Positions 35,406-43,848 of a stretch of DNA of 64,000 bases are shown here, in pieces. Source of the DNA: Gordonia terrae (lineage in GTDB: Bacteria; Actinomycetota; Actinomycetes; Mycobacteriales; Mycobacteriaceae); contig NZ_CP016594.1 in assembly GCF_001698225.1 (NCBI RefSeq), forward strand, positions 1,426,001 through 1,490,000, given 5' to 3'. A model generated the notes under the pieces. That model searched no databases and had not been told where the DNA came from. It saw nothing but the letters and a program-made list of their open reading frames with translations. Made by a program: the position numbers and the translations under genes. The stretch's first letter is position 1. Each line of letters opens with the position of its first letter.

Positions 35406-35835
35406 GTGCGTACCCATGTCGCGTTTCTCGGCGGAGTCAATCTGGGCGCGCGCAACAGGATTTCGATGTCGGACCTCCGTGGGGTCGCCGAGTCGATGGG
35501 ACTGACCGATGTGGTCACCTACATTCAGAGCGGCAACCTGGTGTTCACCAGCTGCGCAGTCGACGTCACTGAACTGGCTGGTGGTCTCGAGAATCGGATC
35601 GGCGAGCGGCTCGACGTCCCGCCCCGCCGTCGTCGTGCGGGCGCGAGGGCACGGTAGCGAGGACTCGGGTGTGGTGATCGGGCGGCGGGTGTACCTGCAC
35701 ACCCCGAAAGGCCTTGGTCGCAGTCAGTTGGCCGCCGAGCTCAACCGTCGGCCGGTCCCGACCACACCCGAGAACGTCAGCACTATGCGCAACTGGGCCA
35801 CGGTCACCAAGGTGTTGAGCTTGCTCGACGGCTGA
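35406..35835 (+). pseudogene. Decayed DUF1697 gene (frameshift and internal deletion)
   Basis: The 5' part from GTG 35406 reads RTHVAFLGGVNLGARNRISM and later VVTYIQSGNLVFTS, the DUF1697 N-terminus. Near 35623 the frame shifts: removing one C from GTCCCGCCCCG restores RLDVRPAVVV. The remaining codons (to TGA 35833-35835) give RVYLHTPKGLGRSQLAAELN and MRNWATVTKVLSLLDG, the DUF1697 C-terminus. About 50-60 residues expected between these parts are missing. The total of 143 codons compares with about 180 in intact members. A sequencing error could explain the shift but not the deletion. Confidence 0.78.
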
Positions 35836-36241
35836 CCGCAGCGCTGGATACGCCCGTCCCGAGCACCGCGACATACCCGGCGACAGCTACTGAGCTGACG
35901 AGGAGCAGGTACCAGCCGGCAGCGTGATCGAAGGCCAGCAGGTAGAGCGCGGTCAGTGTCGCGGCGCAGATCGCCGCGGCCGGCAGTGCCGGAAGCCACC
36001 GTCTGTCTCGCAGGACGAGTATCGCCGCCTGACACTGCACGGCGATCTGCATCAGGGCCAGGAGCGCCCCGGCGCCGGCCATCCCGATCAACCCCGGCAG
36101 TGTTCCGGTGTCGGAGAGGGCCGCAGTCGCGACGGACGCGAGAATCGCGACCGAGCCAAGGCCTGCTCCGACCGTCGGGGAGGTGAAGCGAGCGAAGTCG
36201 TGGTCCACAGAGTTCTCGGAGTGGTCGATGGAAAGGTGCAT
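35804..36241 (-). CDS. Small four-helix membrane protein
   Basis: A 145-residue protein with four hydrophobic segments (about residues 28-45, 50-72, 85-105 and 110-130), hence probably an integral membrane protein of DoxX-like size. I do not recognise a family. It is divergent from the HxlR regulator gene; palindromes between them suggest shared control. The last 32 bases overlap the convergent DUF1697 remnant, so that remnant's decay may have followed loss of selection there. Confidence 0.6.
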   Translation of the reverse strand: MHLSIDHSENSVDHDFARFTSPTVGAGLGSVAILASVATAALSDTGTLPGLIGMAGAGALLALMQIAVQCQAAILVLRDRRWLPALPAAAICAATLTALYLLAFDHAAGWYLLLVSSVAVAGYVAVLGTGVSSAAVSRRASSTPW

Positions 36242-36282
36242 GACTTCTGTCTATCGCTTAGTGGGCCCCGCCGGTAGTATGC

Positions 36283-36302
36283 ACAATATTGTCCATATGG
36301 AC
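36283..36302. promoter_or_regulatory. Paired palindromes in the divergent hxlR promoter region
   Basis: ACAATATTGT (36283-36292) and GTCCATATGGAC (36291-36302) are two abutting perfect palindromes. They lie 42-61 bases from the membrane-gene start and 34-53 bases upstream of the preferred hxlR start. The AT-rich stretch is unusual for this genome and suits an operator overlapping a promoter. Confidence 0.5.
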
Positions 36303-36335
36303 GAGAGTGTCCACGCCGACGGCAGGAGTCTGACG

Positions 36336-36728
36336 ATGGAGAACCAGGACGAGTCCGTCCTACGGGACCCGGTTCGACGCGCTTACGAGGTGTGCCCGGT
36401 CGAGGTGAGCGTCGCCGTGCTCGGCGGGTCGTGGAAGATGACGATCGTCAAGAACCTCCTGGAGGGGCCGATGCGATATGGCGCGCTGGGGCGGGCAGTC
36501 GGTCCGGTGACACCACGAGTGCTCACCCGCCAACTCCGCGAACTCGAGAGCGACGGCATCGTGCAGCGCACTGCCTATCCCGAAGTCCCACCGAGAGTTG
36601 AGTATTCGCTCACCGAACAGGGGCGGGCATTGCGCCCCTTCGTCACCGCCCTCAACGAGTGGGGAATGACCTACGCGACCGAGGTGATCGAACCGAAGGT
36701 CGCGCAGCGGGGGAGCGCGGCGAGCTGA
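36336..36728 (+). CDS. HxlR-family transcriptional regulator
   Basis: A 130-residue MarR-like winged-helix regulator of the HxlR family. The core motifs are CPVEVSVAVLGGSWKMTIVK, LLEGPMRYGALGRAVG, the recognition helix PRVLTRQLRELESDGIV, and the wing TAYPEVPPRVEYSLTEQG. A cysteine just before the first helix (YEVCPV) is in the position used for thiol sensing by YodB/HypR-type members. ATG 36336 has AGGAG nine bases upstream. Earlier in-frame ATGs (36279, 36297) fall within the palindromic operator region and lack a ribosome site. It probably controls itself and the divergent membrane gene. Confidence 0.88.
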   Translation: MENQDESVLRDPVRRAYEVCPVEVSVAVLGGSWKMTIVKNLLEGPMRYGALGRAVGPVTPRVLTRQLRELESDGIVQRTAYPEVPPRVEYSLTEQGRALRPFVTALNEWGMTYATEVIEPKVAQRGSAAS

Positions 36729-36755
36729 GTCGAGGCCGCCGCCAACCGGCGAAGC

Positions 36756-36770
36756 GTTCCGCGGAACACT
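36756..36770. repeat. Palindrome GTTCCGCGGAAC(ACT), copy 1
   Basis: GTTCCGCGGAACACT lies 86 bases upstream of the DUF222/HNH gene. The same string occurs inside that gene at 37507-37521 as part of a longer palindrome. No third copy was noticed in the window. Confidence 0.5.
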
Positions 36771-36855
36771 CGTGACCTCAGGTTGAGCCCCGAAAGACTG
36801 TCGGTGCCGGGCGATACCTTATTGCTGTACTTCTCGTTCGGTTCAGGGGGTTGCG

Positions 36856-38292
36856 GTGGGGGTCAGTGCTTTTCGTTCCGGTGGGGATGTGTCGTCGATG
36901 TTCGACGGTGCGGATCCGGCGTCGCTGACGGATGAGGTGCTCGAGGGCAGGGTACTGGGGTATGCCGCGCAGATCACGGCTCTGTCAGCAACATTTCTTG
37001 AACTGGTGGCGGAACTGGATGAGCGGGAGTCGTGGCGGGGGCCCGGGATTCATTCGCTGGCGCACTGGTTGTCGTGGAAGGCCGGCATCGCACCGCGAAC
37101 GGCGCATGAGCATGTGAGGGTCGCCAAGGCGATACGAGCATTGCCGGTGATTCGCAACGCTTTCGGTGAGGGCCGGTTGTCGTATTCGAAGGTTCGGGCG
37201 TTGACGCGGGTGGCCACCTCGGAGCGGGAGGCCGAGTTGGTGAATCTGGCGTTGTCGTGCACGGCGAGTCAGTTGGATCGGGCGGTGCGGGCGATGGTTC
37301 AGATCGATCGTGATCGTGGTGTCGAGGACGTGAGCCGGCCGCCGGTGGAGTCGACGGGTCGGTGGAAGTGGAATGCTGATGGGTCGTTGTCGGTGTCGTT
37401 GCGGTTGAGTCCGTTGGATGGTGCGCGGTTTCTGGCCGGGGCGGTGCGTGCGGAGTATGAACGCACTCGCACCTGCGATGACCCGGATCTACCGGCCGTG
37501 CAGAGTGTTCCGCGGAACACTGAACCTGAGTCGGGTGGCGGCGATTCGGAGGTGGTTCCGTCGCGGCGTCGGGATTTGTGGCGGCAGGTGCCGTCGAATG
37601 TGGCGCCGGCGGTGGTGGTGATGGCTGACATGGTGCATGACGGGATCGCGATGCCTGAACTCGCGCCGGGTGCGGAGATCCTCGTTCATGCCGGTGCAGG
37701 GATGGAGCACGCTCATCTCGATGATGGTCCCGGGTTGTCGGAGGTCGAGGTCGCCGAAGCTCGGTGCGGGGCGTCGACGCGGGAGGTGGTGAGCCGCAGG
37801 GTTCCCGGGCAGCCGGGGAAGCTGGCGTTGTTGGGTCTGGGGCGTAAGTCGCGGGCGCCGAACAAGGCCCTGATCAGGGCGTTATTCCTCCGCGATCGGT
37901 GCTGCCAGATGCCCGGGTGTGGTCGGACGCGTCATCTGCATGCCCACCATGTGCGGTTCTGGTCGGCGGGTGGGCGGACGGATCCGGACAATCTGATCTT
38001 ATTGTGTGGGTCGTGTCATCGGTCGTTGCATCGGGGTGAGTTCTCTATCACCGCGCACGGCGAGCAGCGGTTCACCTTTCGCAGTCCGGACGGTGTCGAG
38101 ATCGTGGCAGCCCCGCCGACCTCGAAACCGGTGGGCTGGGTGCCCGATTCCCGGATCGGTGCAACGGCGACGGTGCCGGTCGGTGGCGGGCGGATGGATC
38201 TGGGATACACCACCGAGGTGCTCTACGCCGTGTGGGAATGGAAGGAACGCAACGCAACTCGATCGGGGCCGGTCGTCCGAGCCGCGGCGTAG
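36856..38292 (+). CDS. DUF222 plus HNH endonuclease domain protein (13E12 repeat family)
   Basis: A 478-residue protein of the family found as multi-copy genes in Mycobacteriales. Residues ~10-300 form the DUF222 region (ELDERESWRGPGIHSLAHWL; AHEHVRVAKAIRALP; FGEGRLSYSKVRALTRV). Residues ~345-400 are the HNH nuclease: CCQMPGCGRTRHLHAHHVRF, GGRTDPDNLILLC..CHRSLH, with the two zinc-binding cysteine pairs and the HH pair. Codon use differs from the neighbours, with many GTG, TTG, CGG and GAT codons instead of C-ending ones, which supports acquisition or mobility. GTG 36856 has AGGGGG five bases upstream. Biological role unknown. Confidence 0.9.
   Translation: MGVSAFRSGGDVSSMFDGADPASLTDEVLEGRVLGYAAQITALSATFLELVAELDERESWRGPGIHSLAHWLSWKAGIAPRTAHEHVRVAKAIRALPVIRNAFGEGRLSYSKVRALTRVATSEREAELVNLALSCTASQLDRAVRAMVQIDRDRGVEDVSRPPVESTGRWKWNADGSLSVSLRLSPLDGARFLAGAVRAEYERTRTCDDPDLPAVQSVPRNTEPESGGGDSEVVPSRRRDLWRQVPSNVAPAVVVMADMVHDGIAMPELAPGAEILVHAGAGMEHAHLDDGPGLSEVEVAEARCGASTREVVSRRVPGQPGKLALLGLGRKSRAPNKALIRALFLRDRCCQMPGCGRTRHLHAHHVRFWSAGGRTDPDNLILLCGSCHRSLHRGEFSITAHGEQRFTFRSPDGVEIVAAPPTSKPVGWVPDSRIGATATVPVGGGRMDLGYTTEVLYAVWEWKERNATRSGPVVRAAA
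37504..37521. repeat. 18-bp perfect palindrome inside the DUF222/HNH gene, copy 2
   Basis: AGTGTTCCGCGGAACACT is a perfect 18-base inverted repeat within the DUF222-to-HNH linker (encoding SVPRNT). Fifteen of its bases recur upstream of the same gene at 36756. Confidence 0.6.
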
Positions 38293-39264
38293 CTATTCGT
38301 CGCGCAGCTCATCGATGTCGGCCCGAGCGATCTCGTCGAGCCGGTCGAGGATGCGGTTGTAGGCGGGAGACTGATGATGCACGAGTGAGGTGTGGGTTTC
38401 GCCGTCGAACAGCTGCAGCTCGGTCGAGCCGCCGGCGGCGTCGAGGGCGCGCGTATAGCGGCGCGAGTTGTTCGGATCGACATCGGTGTCGGCCAGACCG
38501 TGAAACATGGTGACCGGTAGCGCGGGGTCGAGATTGCGGATGGGATCCACCGAGTCGTAGCGGTCGGGGACTTGTTGAGGTGTGCCGCCGAGTATGTGAG
38601 TGATGACGCGGTTGTTGCCGTGGCCGACCGCATAGCGCATGTCCAGGGGCCCCGAGATGGACACCGCTCGCGATGGAACGAAGGCCGGACGCGAGCCGAC
38701 TTCATCGTCGGTGAGGCGATGGCGCGTGCCGCCCCACACGGCCAATTGCGCACCGGCGCTGTGACCGATCACCAACTCGTCGTCGATTCGCAACTGCGGG
38801 TAGGACTCTGCCAACGCGGGCACGTGATCCAATGCGCGAGCCACATCGTGGAAGGTGGTGGGCCACCCGCCGCCCGTACCCAGGCGTCGGTACTCCACGT
38901 TGTAAACCGCCAGCCCACGATCGGCGAGATCCCTCGCCATCTCGTCGAATTGCTCGGCGCCCGCACGGCTTTCCCAACCGCCACCGTGGATGATCGTCAC
39001 GAGCGGCAGCGAGTCGTCGGCTTGCTCACCGGTAGGCAGGTACAGATTCGCCCAGTTCTCGGCGGGGTCGGCATCGGCGTCATCGAGATACTCGACGCGG
39101 ACGACGTCGACCGATTCCGTTCCCGCAGGTACAGGGGGAGCGGTTGCCGCAGATGGTGTGCTGCTCGAAGTCGGCGACGACGACGGCTCGGGTTGCGTCG
39201 AGCATCCACCGCCGGCGACCGCGACCACCATGCTGACAGCGATCGTGACCATCCGGCGTCCCAT
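38293..39264 (-). CDS. Lipoprotein alpha/beta-hydrolase (BD-FAE/esterase-like)
   Basis: A 323-residue secreted hydrolase anchored by a lipobox (VAGGGC, Cys ~21) and followed by a Ser/Thr/Pro-rich linker (~22-50). The catalytic domain has the HGGGW oxyanion motif, nucleophile elbow GHSAG (Ser ~168), acid in HGLADTDVD and His in DGETHTS. The HGGGW pattern is typical of BD-FAE, carboxylesterase and kynurenine-formamidase-like enzymes. The substrate is unknown. The start lies 3 bases after the LGFP-lipoprotein stop, so the two are co-transcribed. Convergent with the HNH gene, with no space between. Confidence 0.82.
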   Translation of the reverse strand: MGRRMVTIAVSMVVAVAGGGCSTQPEPSSSPTSSSTPSAATAPPVPAGTESVDVVRVEYLDDADADPAENWANLYLPTGEQADDSLPLVTIIHGGGWESRAGAEQFDEMARDLADRGLAVYNVEYRRLGTGGGWPTTFHDVARALDHVPALAESYPQLRIDDELVIGHSAGAQLAVWGGTRHRLTDDEVGSRPAFVPSRAVSISGPLDMRYAVGHGNNRVITHILGGTPQQVPDRYDSVDPIRNLDPALPVTMFHGLADTDVDPNNSRRYTRALDAAGGSTELQLFDGETHTSLVHHQSPAYNRILDRLDEIARADIDELRDE

Positions 39265-39267
39265 CGG

Positions 39268-39924
39268 CTACTTCAGACCCGCCGGAACAGTCTCACCGTT
39301 GACCGTCACGGTCACCTCGCCCGTCGATGTGTTCTCGGTGATCCTGCCGTGTTCGAAGGTCACCACCTCGAGGTCTCCGTCGACTGTCACGTCGCTCGTG
39401 GGCACCCCCAGCGGGCCGGCCGAACCGTTGGTGCCGGTGAGCAACGGGACCCCGTCCGGCCCGCGCTCGGTGTTCCACGCGTCGCGGATCTTGCCGGAGG
39501 TGACGATGTAGGCGGGCGTTCCGGCTTCACTGCTCTTCGCGATGATCACACCACCGCGGAACTGTTGATAGACAACGCCGCTCTCGCGCGTCCCCGCGTT
39601 GTGATCCCCGGTCAGCGGCTTACCCAGGGCTTCTCGCTGTGCCCCCGTCGCGGACCCGTACTTCACCGCGATCGGACCGGTGAGGGTCACCTCCACGTCG
39701 TCCTCGCCCATCACCGTCACCTCGGTGGGCTCGGGCGTGGCATTCTGCGCGACAGGGGAGGAGGCCGTCGTGTCGCCGGCCGCTGCGGTCGTCGTCGACG
39801 ACCCGGTCGTCGGGACTCCTGTGGGTGAGTCGTCGGCATCTGAGGTGCCGCACCCGGCGGCGATCAGCGTGACCACGAACAATCCGGTAACGAACTCGGT
39901 GCGGCGGGAAGCCATCTGCTTCAT
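39268..39924 (-). CDS. LGFP-repeat lipoprotein
   Basis: A 218-residue lipoprotein. The lipobox is IAAGC (Cys ~25), followed by a long Thr/Ser/Ala-rich linker (~28-65). The mature part contains two LGFP-like repeats, visible as FRGGVIIAKSSEAGTPAYIV and LGVPTSDVTVDGDLEVVTF. LGFP repeats occur in cell-wall proteins of mycolic-acid bacteria, where they are thought to bind the envelope. ATG 39924 is used; ATG 39915 is also possible. It starts the pair with the lipoprotein hydrolase. Confidence 0.8.
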   Translation of the reverse strand: MKQMASRRTEFVTGLFVVTLIAAGCGTSDADDSPTGVPTTGSSTTTAAAGDTTASSPVAQNATPEPTEVTVMGEDDVEVTLTGPIAVKYGSATGAQREALGKPLTGDHNAGTRESGVVYQQFRGGVIIAKSSEAGTPAYIVTSGKIRDAWNTERGPDGVPLLTGTNGSAGPLGVPTSDVTVDGDLEVVTFEHGRITENTSTGEVTVTVNGETVPAGLK

Positions 39925-39956
39925 GTGCTCACCCTAACGGTGAACGGCAGGTGTGC

Positions 39957-40895
39957 TCACCCGTGCCGACGGCGATACTCACGCGCGGCACCCGGATGCA
40001 GGGGGATGGGGCCGGTGAGGATCAATGACTGCGCGTCGAGGAACTGACTGCCGATCGCCTGCGACGGTACGAGGTGTGCGGAGTCGTCGAGGAGCAGATC
40101 GACGACGGCCGCGGCGGTCGCGTCCGGCACATCCCGACGGGCGAGCAGCAGGTTCGCGACCCCGACGGTGGTGACCGCCGGGTGTCGGCCGTAGATGTCG
40201 GCCGGGATGCGTACGGGCTCGTACGCCGGCCCGTGCTCCCGTCGTAAGGCCGCCACGACTCCACCGAGATCGAGGAGGGCGATCGGCACGCGCAGGTCGG
40301 TGAATGCCGGGGTCGGCAGACCACCCGCCCACATGACGGCGTCGACCGCTCCCGTGGCGAGCGCCGAGCCGGCGTCCCGCATGGTCTGGCGAACCGGCCG
40401 GATGTCGCGGTCGGCGTCGAGACCGGCCGCGACGAGTACCCGCTCGGAGAGTCCCGCGGCACCGGAACCCGGCGCGCCGACACTCACCACCCGTCCGCGC
40501 AGATCGGCGATCGTCGCGATGCCGGAATCTGCGCGGACGGCCACCTGGAAGTAGTTCTCGTACACGCAACCGAGAGCGGTCAGTTGTGGATTCGCACGTT
40601 CGATGGCCGTGTCACTGAGGCTCATGGCCAGGTCTGCGGAACCCTCTGCCAGGGCGTCGAGGTTCTCGGCCGAGCCACCGGACCGACGCGGGCGGATCGG
40701 CGGCGCGCCCGACCGGTCGGCCGCCGCGGCGAGCAGTCCGGCGAACTCCCAGAAGAACCCGCCCGACTCGCCGGCGGCCAGGCGGACCGGCGCCCCGCGC
40801 TCGGTCCCACACGCGGACACCAGGAGCAGCGCGCCCAGGCCGGTGGCACCGCGGAGCATGGTCCGCCGGCCCACCGACCCGCGCGCGAACGACAT
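39957..40895 (-). CDS. TAXI-family solute-binding lipoprotein
   Basis: A 312-residue lipoprotein of the TAXI (TRAP-associated extracytoplasmic immunogenic) family. The lipobox is LLVSAC (Cys ~29). Family features are RLAAGESGGFFWEFAGLLA, SGGSAENLDALAEGSADLAM, the LRGRVVSVGAPGSG loop and GAVDAVMWAGGLP. TAXI proteins normally feed the TRAP permease TctB/DctQM, none of which is encoded nearby. Instead the gene lies 9 bases after an MHS-family transporter and next to a two-component system, so a sensing or scavenging role is possible. A dicarboxylate or glutamate-like ligand is a guess from the family. Confidence 0.85.
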   Translation of the reverse strand: MSFARGSVGRRTMLRGATGLGALLLVSACGTERGAPVRLAAGESGGFFWEFAGLLAAAADRSGAPPIRPRRSGGSAENLDALAEGSADLAMSLSDTAIERANPQLTALGCVYENYFQVAVRADSGIATIADLRGRVVSVGAPGSGAAGLSERVLVAAGLDADRDIRPVRQTMRDAGSALATGAVDAVMWAGGLPTPAFTDLRVPIALLDLGGVVAALRREHGPAYEPVRIPADIYGRHPAVTTVGVANLLLARRDVPDATAAAVVDLLLDDSAHLVPSQAIGSQFLDAQSLILTGPIPLHPGAAREYRRRHG

Positions 40896-40904
40896 GGTGC
40901 CACC

Positions 40905-42296
40905 TTAGGCCCGTCGCGCGCCGACCCCTGCGTCGAGGAAGGCCCGCCCTTGCTCGCGATCGAGCGGCGTCTCCGCCTTGTTGCGCAGGACGAAGATGTA
41001 CACCATCAGCGACACCGCGATCACGATCGTGACGTAGGCGATGAACCACGGGACGTGACCGCCGTTCTTCGCCGCCTGGTAGATCAGCGGTGCGGTGCCG
41101 CCGAATGCCGAGTTCGCGAGCGCGTAACCCAGACCCACTCCCAGCGCACGGACGTGCGAGGGGAACAGTTCCGCCTTCACGATCGCATTGATCGAGGTGT
41201 AACCGGTGAGGATCACGTAGCCGACGGCGAGCAGGGTCAACGACGTTGCCACCGAGGTCGTCTGGGGCAGGTAGGTGATCAGGACGTAGGTGTACAGGAC
41301 ACCGCCGACGCCGAAGAAGATGAGGACGGGTTTGCGTCCGACCTTGTCGCTGATCATTCCGCCGATCGGCTGCAACACCATCAGGAACACCAGGCCGATG
41401 AGATTGATCCACGTCCCGGTGCGGCCGTGGTCCTCGTAGGCGGTCTTGACGATGGCCGGTGCGTTGACGCTGTAGGTGTAGAAGGCGATGGTGCCGCCGA
41501 TCGTGACCAGGAAGCAGACCAGCAGGGGACGCCAGTAGTTCACGACGAGTTCGCGAATCGATCCGGACTCGGAGTCGGCCCCGCTGCGCACGGCCTCCAA
41601 CTGCTCCGGTGTGAGCGACTCGTCCATGCTGCGGCGCAACCAGAAGACGACCACCGCGGCCACACCGCCGATGAGAAACGCGATGCGCCAACCGAAGTCG
41701 GAGATCTGCTCTTTGTCGAGGAACACCTGCATCACCAGCAGGGTGAGCTGTGCCAGCACGTGTCCGCCGATCAGCGTGACGTACTGGAACGACGAGAAGA
41801 AGCCGCGACGCTCGCGGGTGGCCGCCTCGGACATGTAGGTGGCCGACGCGCCGTACTCGCCTCCGGTGGCGAATCCCTGCACCAGACGACAGAGCACCAG
41901 GACGACCGCCGCCCACACGCCGATCGATTCGCGACCCGGTGTGAGCGCGATGACCAGGGAGCACGCCGCCATCAGCGACACGCTGAAGGTCAGCGCGGCC
42001 CGTCGGCCCCGACGGTCGGCGTACCGGCCGAAGAACCAGGAGCCGACCGGCCGCATCAGGAAGGTGACGGCGAAGATGGCGTACACGTAGACGGTCGAGT
42101 TCTTGTCGGCCGAGTCGAAGAACTGGCTCTCGAAGTACGTCGCGAACACCGTGTAGACGTAGACGTCGTACCACTCGACGAGGTTGCCGGAGGACCCTCG
42201 CAGGGTGTTGAGCACGGCACGGCGCGTCGCCGCGGCCGACGAGGTCGGCGGTGCGCTCCGGGCGTCCGCGGGCTGCCGGGTGGGCGAGTCGGTCAT
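40905..42296 (-). CDS. MHS-family MFS transporter, alpha-ketoglutarate permease-like
   Basis: A 463-residue major facilitator of the metabolite:H+ symporter family with twelve predicted helices. Signatures seen are GNLVEWYDVYVYTVFATYF at helix 1, RPVGSWFFGRYADRRGRRAA for the helix 2-3 loop, and RLVQGFATGGEYGASATYMSE. The pattern is closest to the KgtP/ProP/ShiA group, so an organic acid is the likely cargo. Nine bases separate it from the TAXI lipoprotein gene. Two CCTAACACT repeats lie in the 115 bases between its start and the histidine kinase gene. Confidence 0.85.
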   Translation of the reverse strand: MTDSPTRQPADARSAPPTSSAAATRRAVLNTLRGSSGNLVEWYDVYVYTVFATYFESQFFDSADKNSTVYVYAIFAVTFLMRPVGSWFFGRYADRRGRRAALTFSVSLMAACSLVIALTPGRESIGVWAAVVLVLCRLVQGFATGGEYGASATYMSEAATRERRGFFSSFQYVTLIGGHVLAQLTLLVMQVFLDKEQISDFGWRIAFLIGGVAAVVVFWLRRSMDESLTPEQLEAVRSGADSESGSIRELVVNYWRPLLVCFLVTIGGTIAFYTYSVNAPAIVKTAYEDHGRTGTWINLIGLVFLMVLQPIGGMISDKVGRKPVLIFFGVGGVLYTYVLITYLPQTTSVATSLTLLAVGYVILTGYTSINAIVKAELFPSHVRALGVGLGYALANSAFGGTAPLIYQAAKNGGHVPWFIAYVTIVIAVSLMVYIFVLRNKAETPLDREQGRAFLDAGVGARRA

Positions 42297-42349
42297 CGGG
42301 GTCCTCCAGATCGTCGAACGTGCTCCCGACCCGGTCCGGCGTCGGTGCC

Positions 42350-42408
42350 CCTAACACTGTGAACGCAGTCACAGGCGAAACGGAAGCCGATCGACGTTTC
42401 CTAACACT
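42350..42408. promoter_or_regulatory. Paired CCTAACACT direct repeats (candidate response-regulator sites)
   Basis: CCTAACACT occurs at 42350-42358 and 42400-42408, exactly 50 bases apart, in the only sizeable gap of the two-component/transporter array. The spacing is close to five helical turns. Position upstream of the transporter gene suits the OmpR-type regulator encoded next door. Confidence 0.4.
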
Positions 42409-42411
42409 CCC

Positions 42412-43845
42412 TTAGGAGAGGTCCTCCACGTCGACCTCCGCTGCCGGGATCCAGAGGTCCACCCGCAGTCCGGTGGGACGTCCGGCAGCAACCCTCAGCT
42501 CGCCCCCGGCCGCGTCGACGAGGGCCGCAGCGATGGACAACCCGAGTCCGGACCCCGGTACGCCGCCGGTCGACGCGCGGAAGAACCGTTCGGTCACGCG
42601 AGGCAATTCGTCGTCCGTCACACCGCGACCGGTGTCGGCCACCCAGACCCGGACGCGCGTTCCCTCGGACCGGCAGCCCAGCTCGACAGACGCGCCCGGT
42701 CCGGCGTGATGGACCGCGTTGCTCATGAGGACGTCCGTCACCCGGATGAGGTCGTCCTCGTCGAGCGCGGCGATCGTCGAGGACGCTCGTCCCGATGGCA
42801 GTGCGATCGACGCCGACAGCCCGGCATCCGCGAGCGCGCCCGCCCAGAAGTCGTGGCGCTCGGTCAGTACGGCGGCGACGTCGCAGACCCCCGTCACGGC
42901 GCCGACGGGTCGTGACTCGGCAGTGGCCAGGACGAGCAGGTCCTCGACGATGCGGTCGAGCCGGTCTATCTCCACAAGCGTCTTCTGATGCGAGGTGAGC
43001 GATCTGCCGGTGAGGCCCAGACCGAGAGCGTCGAGACGAAAGCGGACCGCGGCGAGCGGATTTCGCAGGGCGTGCGCGGTGTCGGCGACCAGACGGCGCT
43101 GGGCCGCGGTTGCGTTCTCGACGTCGTCGGCCATCGCGTCGAAGATCCGGGCCAGCTCACGGACCTCCGGCGGGCCGCTGTGCCGGTGCTCGCGGAGTCC
43201 GCTCTGACTCGGCTCGTTCGCACCCGGAACGCGGTCGATGATCGATGCGCGCAGCGAGCGCACCCGGGTGGTCAACGCGGTGAGTGGACGAACCGTCCAC
43301 CGCGACAGGGCAACCGCGATCAGCGACCCCACCACGAGCATCGCGACGGCCCCACCGGCGATCACCGCCCAGGTCTCGGCGACGTCGCGTCTGGCCGCCG
43401 AGGTCGACGCCTCGATGACCACTGCGCCGTCGACCTGGGTGCCCGTGCCGATCGGCATCGCCACCAGAACCGATCCGGGCGACCACGGCGTCAACCCCGA
43501 CGCGACCCGGGTGCGCTGATTGCGCAACGCCTCGGACACGGCGTCGGCGACCTCTGGTGACCGGGCCGTGAGCCCGGCTGCGGCCCGCGTCGTGCCGGCC
43601 CGATCGACCACCACGACACCTTCCCCGTAGAGATCCCGATAGCGCTCGACGGCGCTCTGCAACTCGGTGCCCCGCATCTCCGGTTCCCGATCGGCGAGGT
43701 CGGCGAAGTAGACCGCGGACGCGGTCCGGCTCTCGGTGAACCGTTGCAGCCGTTCACGACTCGCCGTCGTCGCGAGGGGTACCGCCAGACCCAGGACCAC
43801 GATCGCCGAATAGACGACGAGCACGAGCAGCACGCGCCGCCACAT
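42412..43845 (-). CDS. Two-component sensor histidine kinase (TctE-like)
   Basis: A 477-residue membrane histidine kinase. It has a transmembrane helix at ~5-27, an extracellular sensor domain (~28-155), a second helix (~158-182), a HAMP region and the dimerisation domain with the phospho-acceptor in ADTAHALRNPLAAV (H ~257). The ATPase domain has the N box (DVLMSNAVHHAG), G1 (VADTGRGV), F box (ERFFRA) and G2 (GSGLGLSI). The small extracytoplasmic sensor and pairing with a solute-binding lipoprotein resemble TctDE systems for tricarboxylates. Its start lies 3 bases after the response-regulator stop. Confidence 0.9.
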   Translation of the reverse strand: MWRRVLLVLVVYSAIVVLGLAVPLATTASRERLQRFTESRTASAVYFADLADREPEMRGTELQSAVERYRDLYGEGVVVVDRAGTTRAAAGLTARSPEVADAVSEALRNQRTRVASGLTPWSPGSVLVAMPIGTGTQVDGAVVIEASTSAARRDVAETWAVIAGGAVAMLVVGSLIAVALSRWTVRPLTALTTRVRSLRASIIDRVPGANEPSQSGLREHRHSGPPEVRELARIFDAMADDVENATAAQRRLVADTAHALRNPLAAVRFRLDALGLGLTGRSLTSHQKTLVEIDRLDRIVEDLLVLATAESRPVGAVTGVCDVAAVLTERHDFWAGALADAGLSASIALPSGRASSTIAALDEDDLIRVTDVLMSNAVHHAGPGASVELGCRSEGTRVRVWVADTGRGVTDDELPRVTERFFRASTGGVPGSGLGLSIAAALVDAAGGELRVAAGRPTGLRVDLWIPAAEVDVEDLS

Positions 43846-43848
43846 CGT

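Noticed and set aside
40584..42362. 592-codon plus-strand frame opposite the MHS transporter and TAXI genes
   Set aside because: Low-complexity, charged product; both opposing genes have recognisable families.
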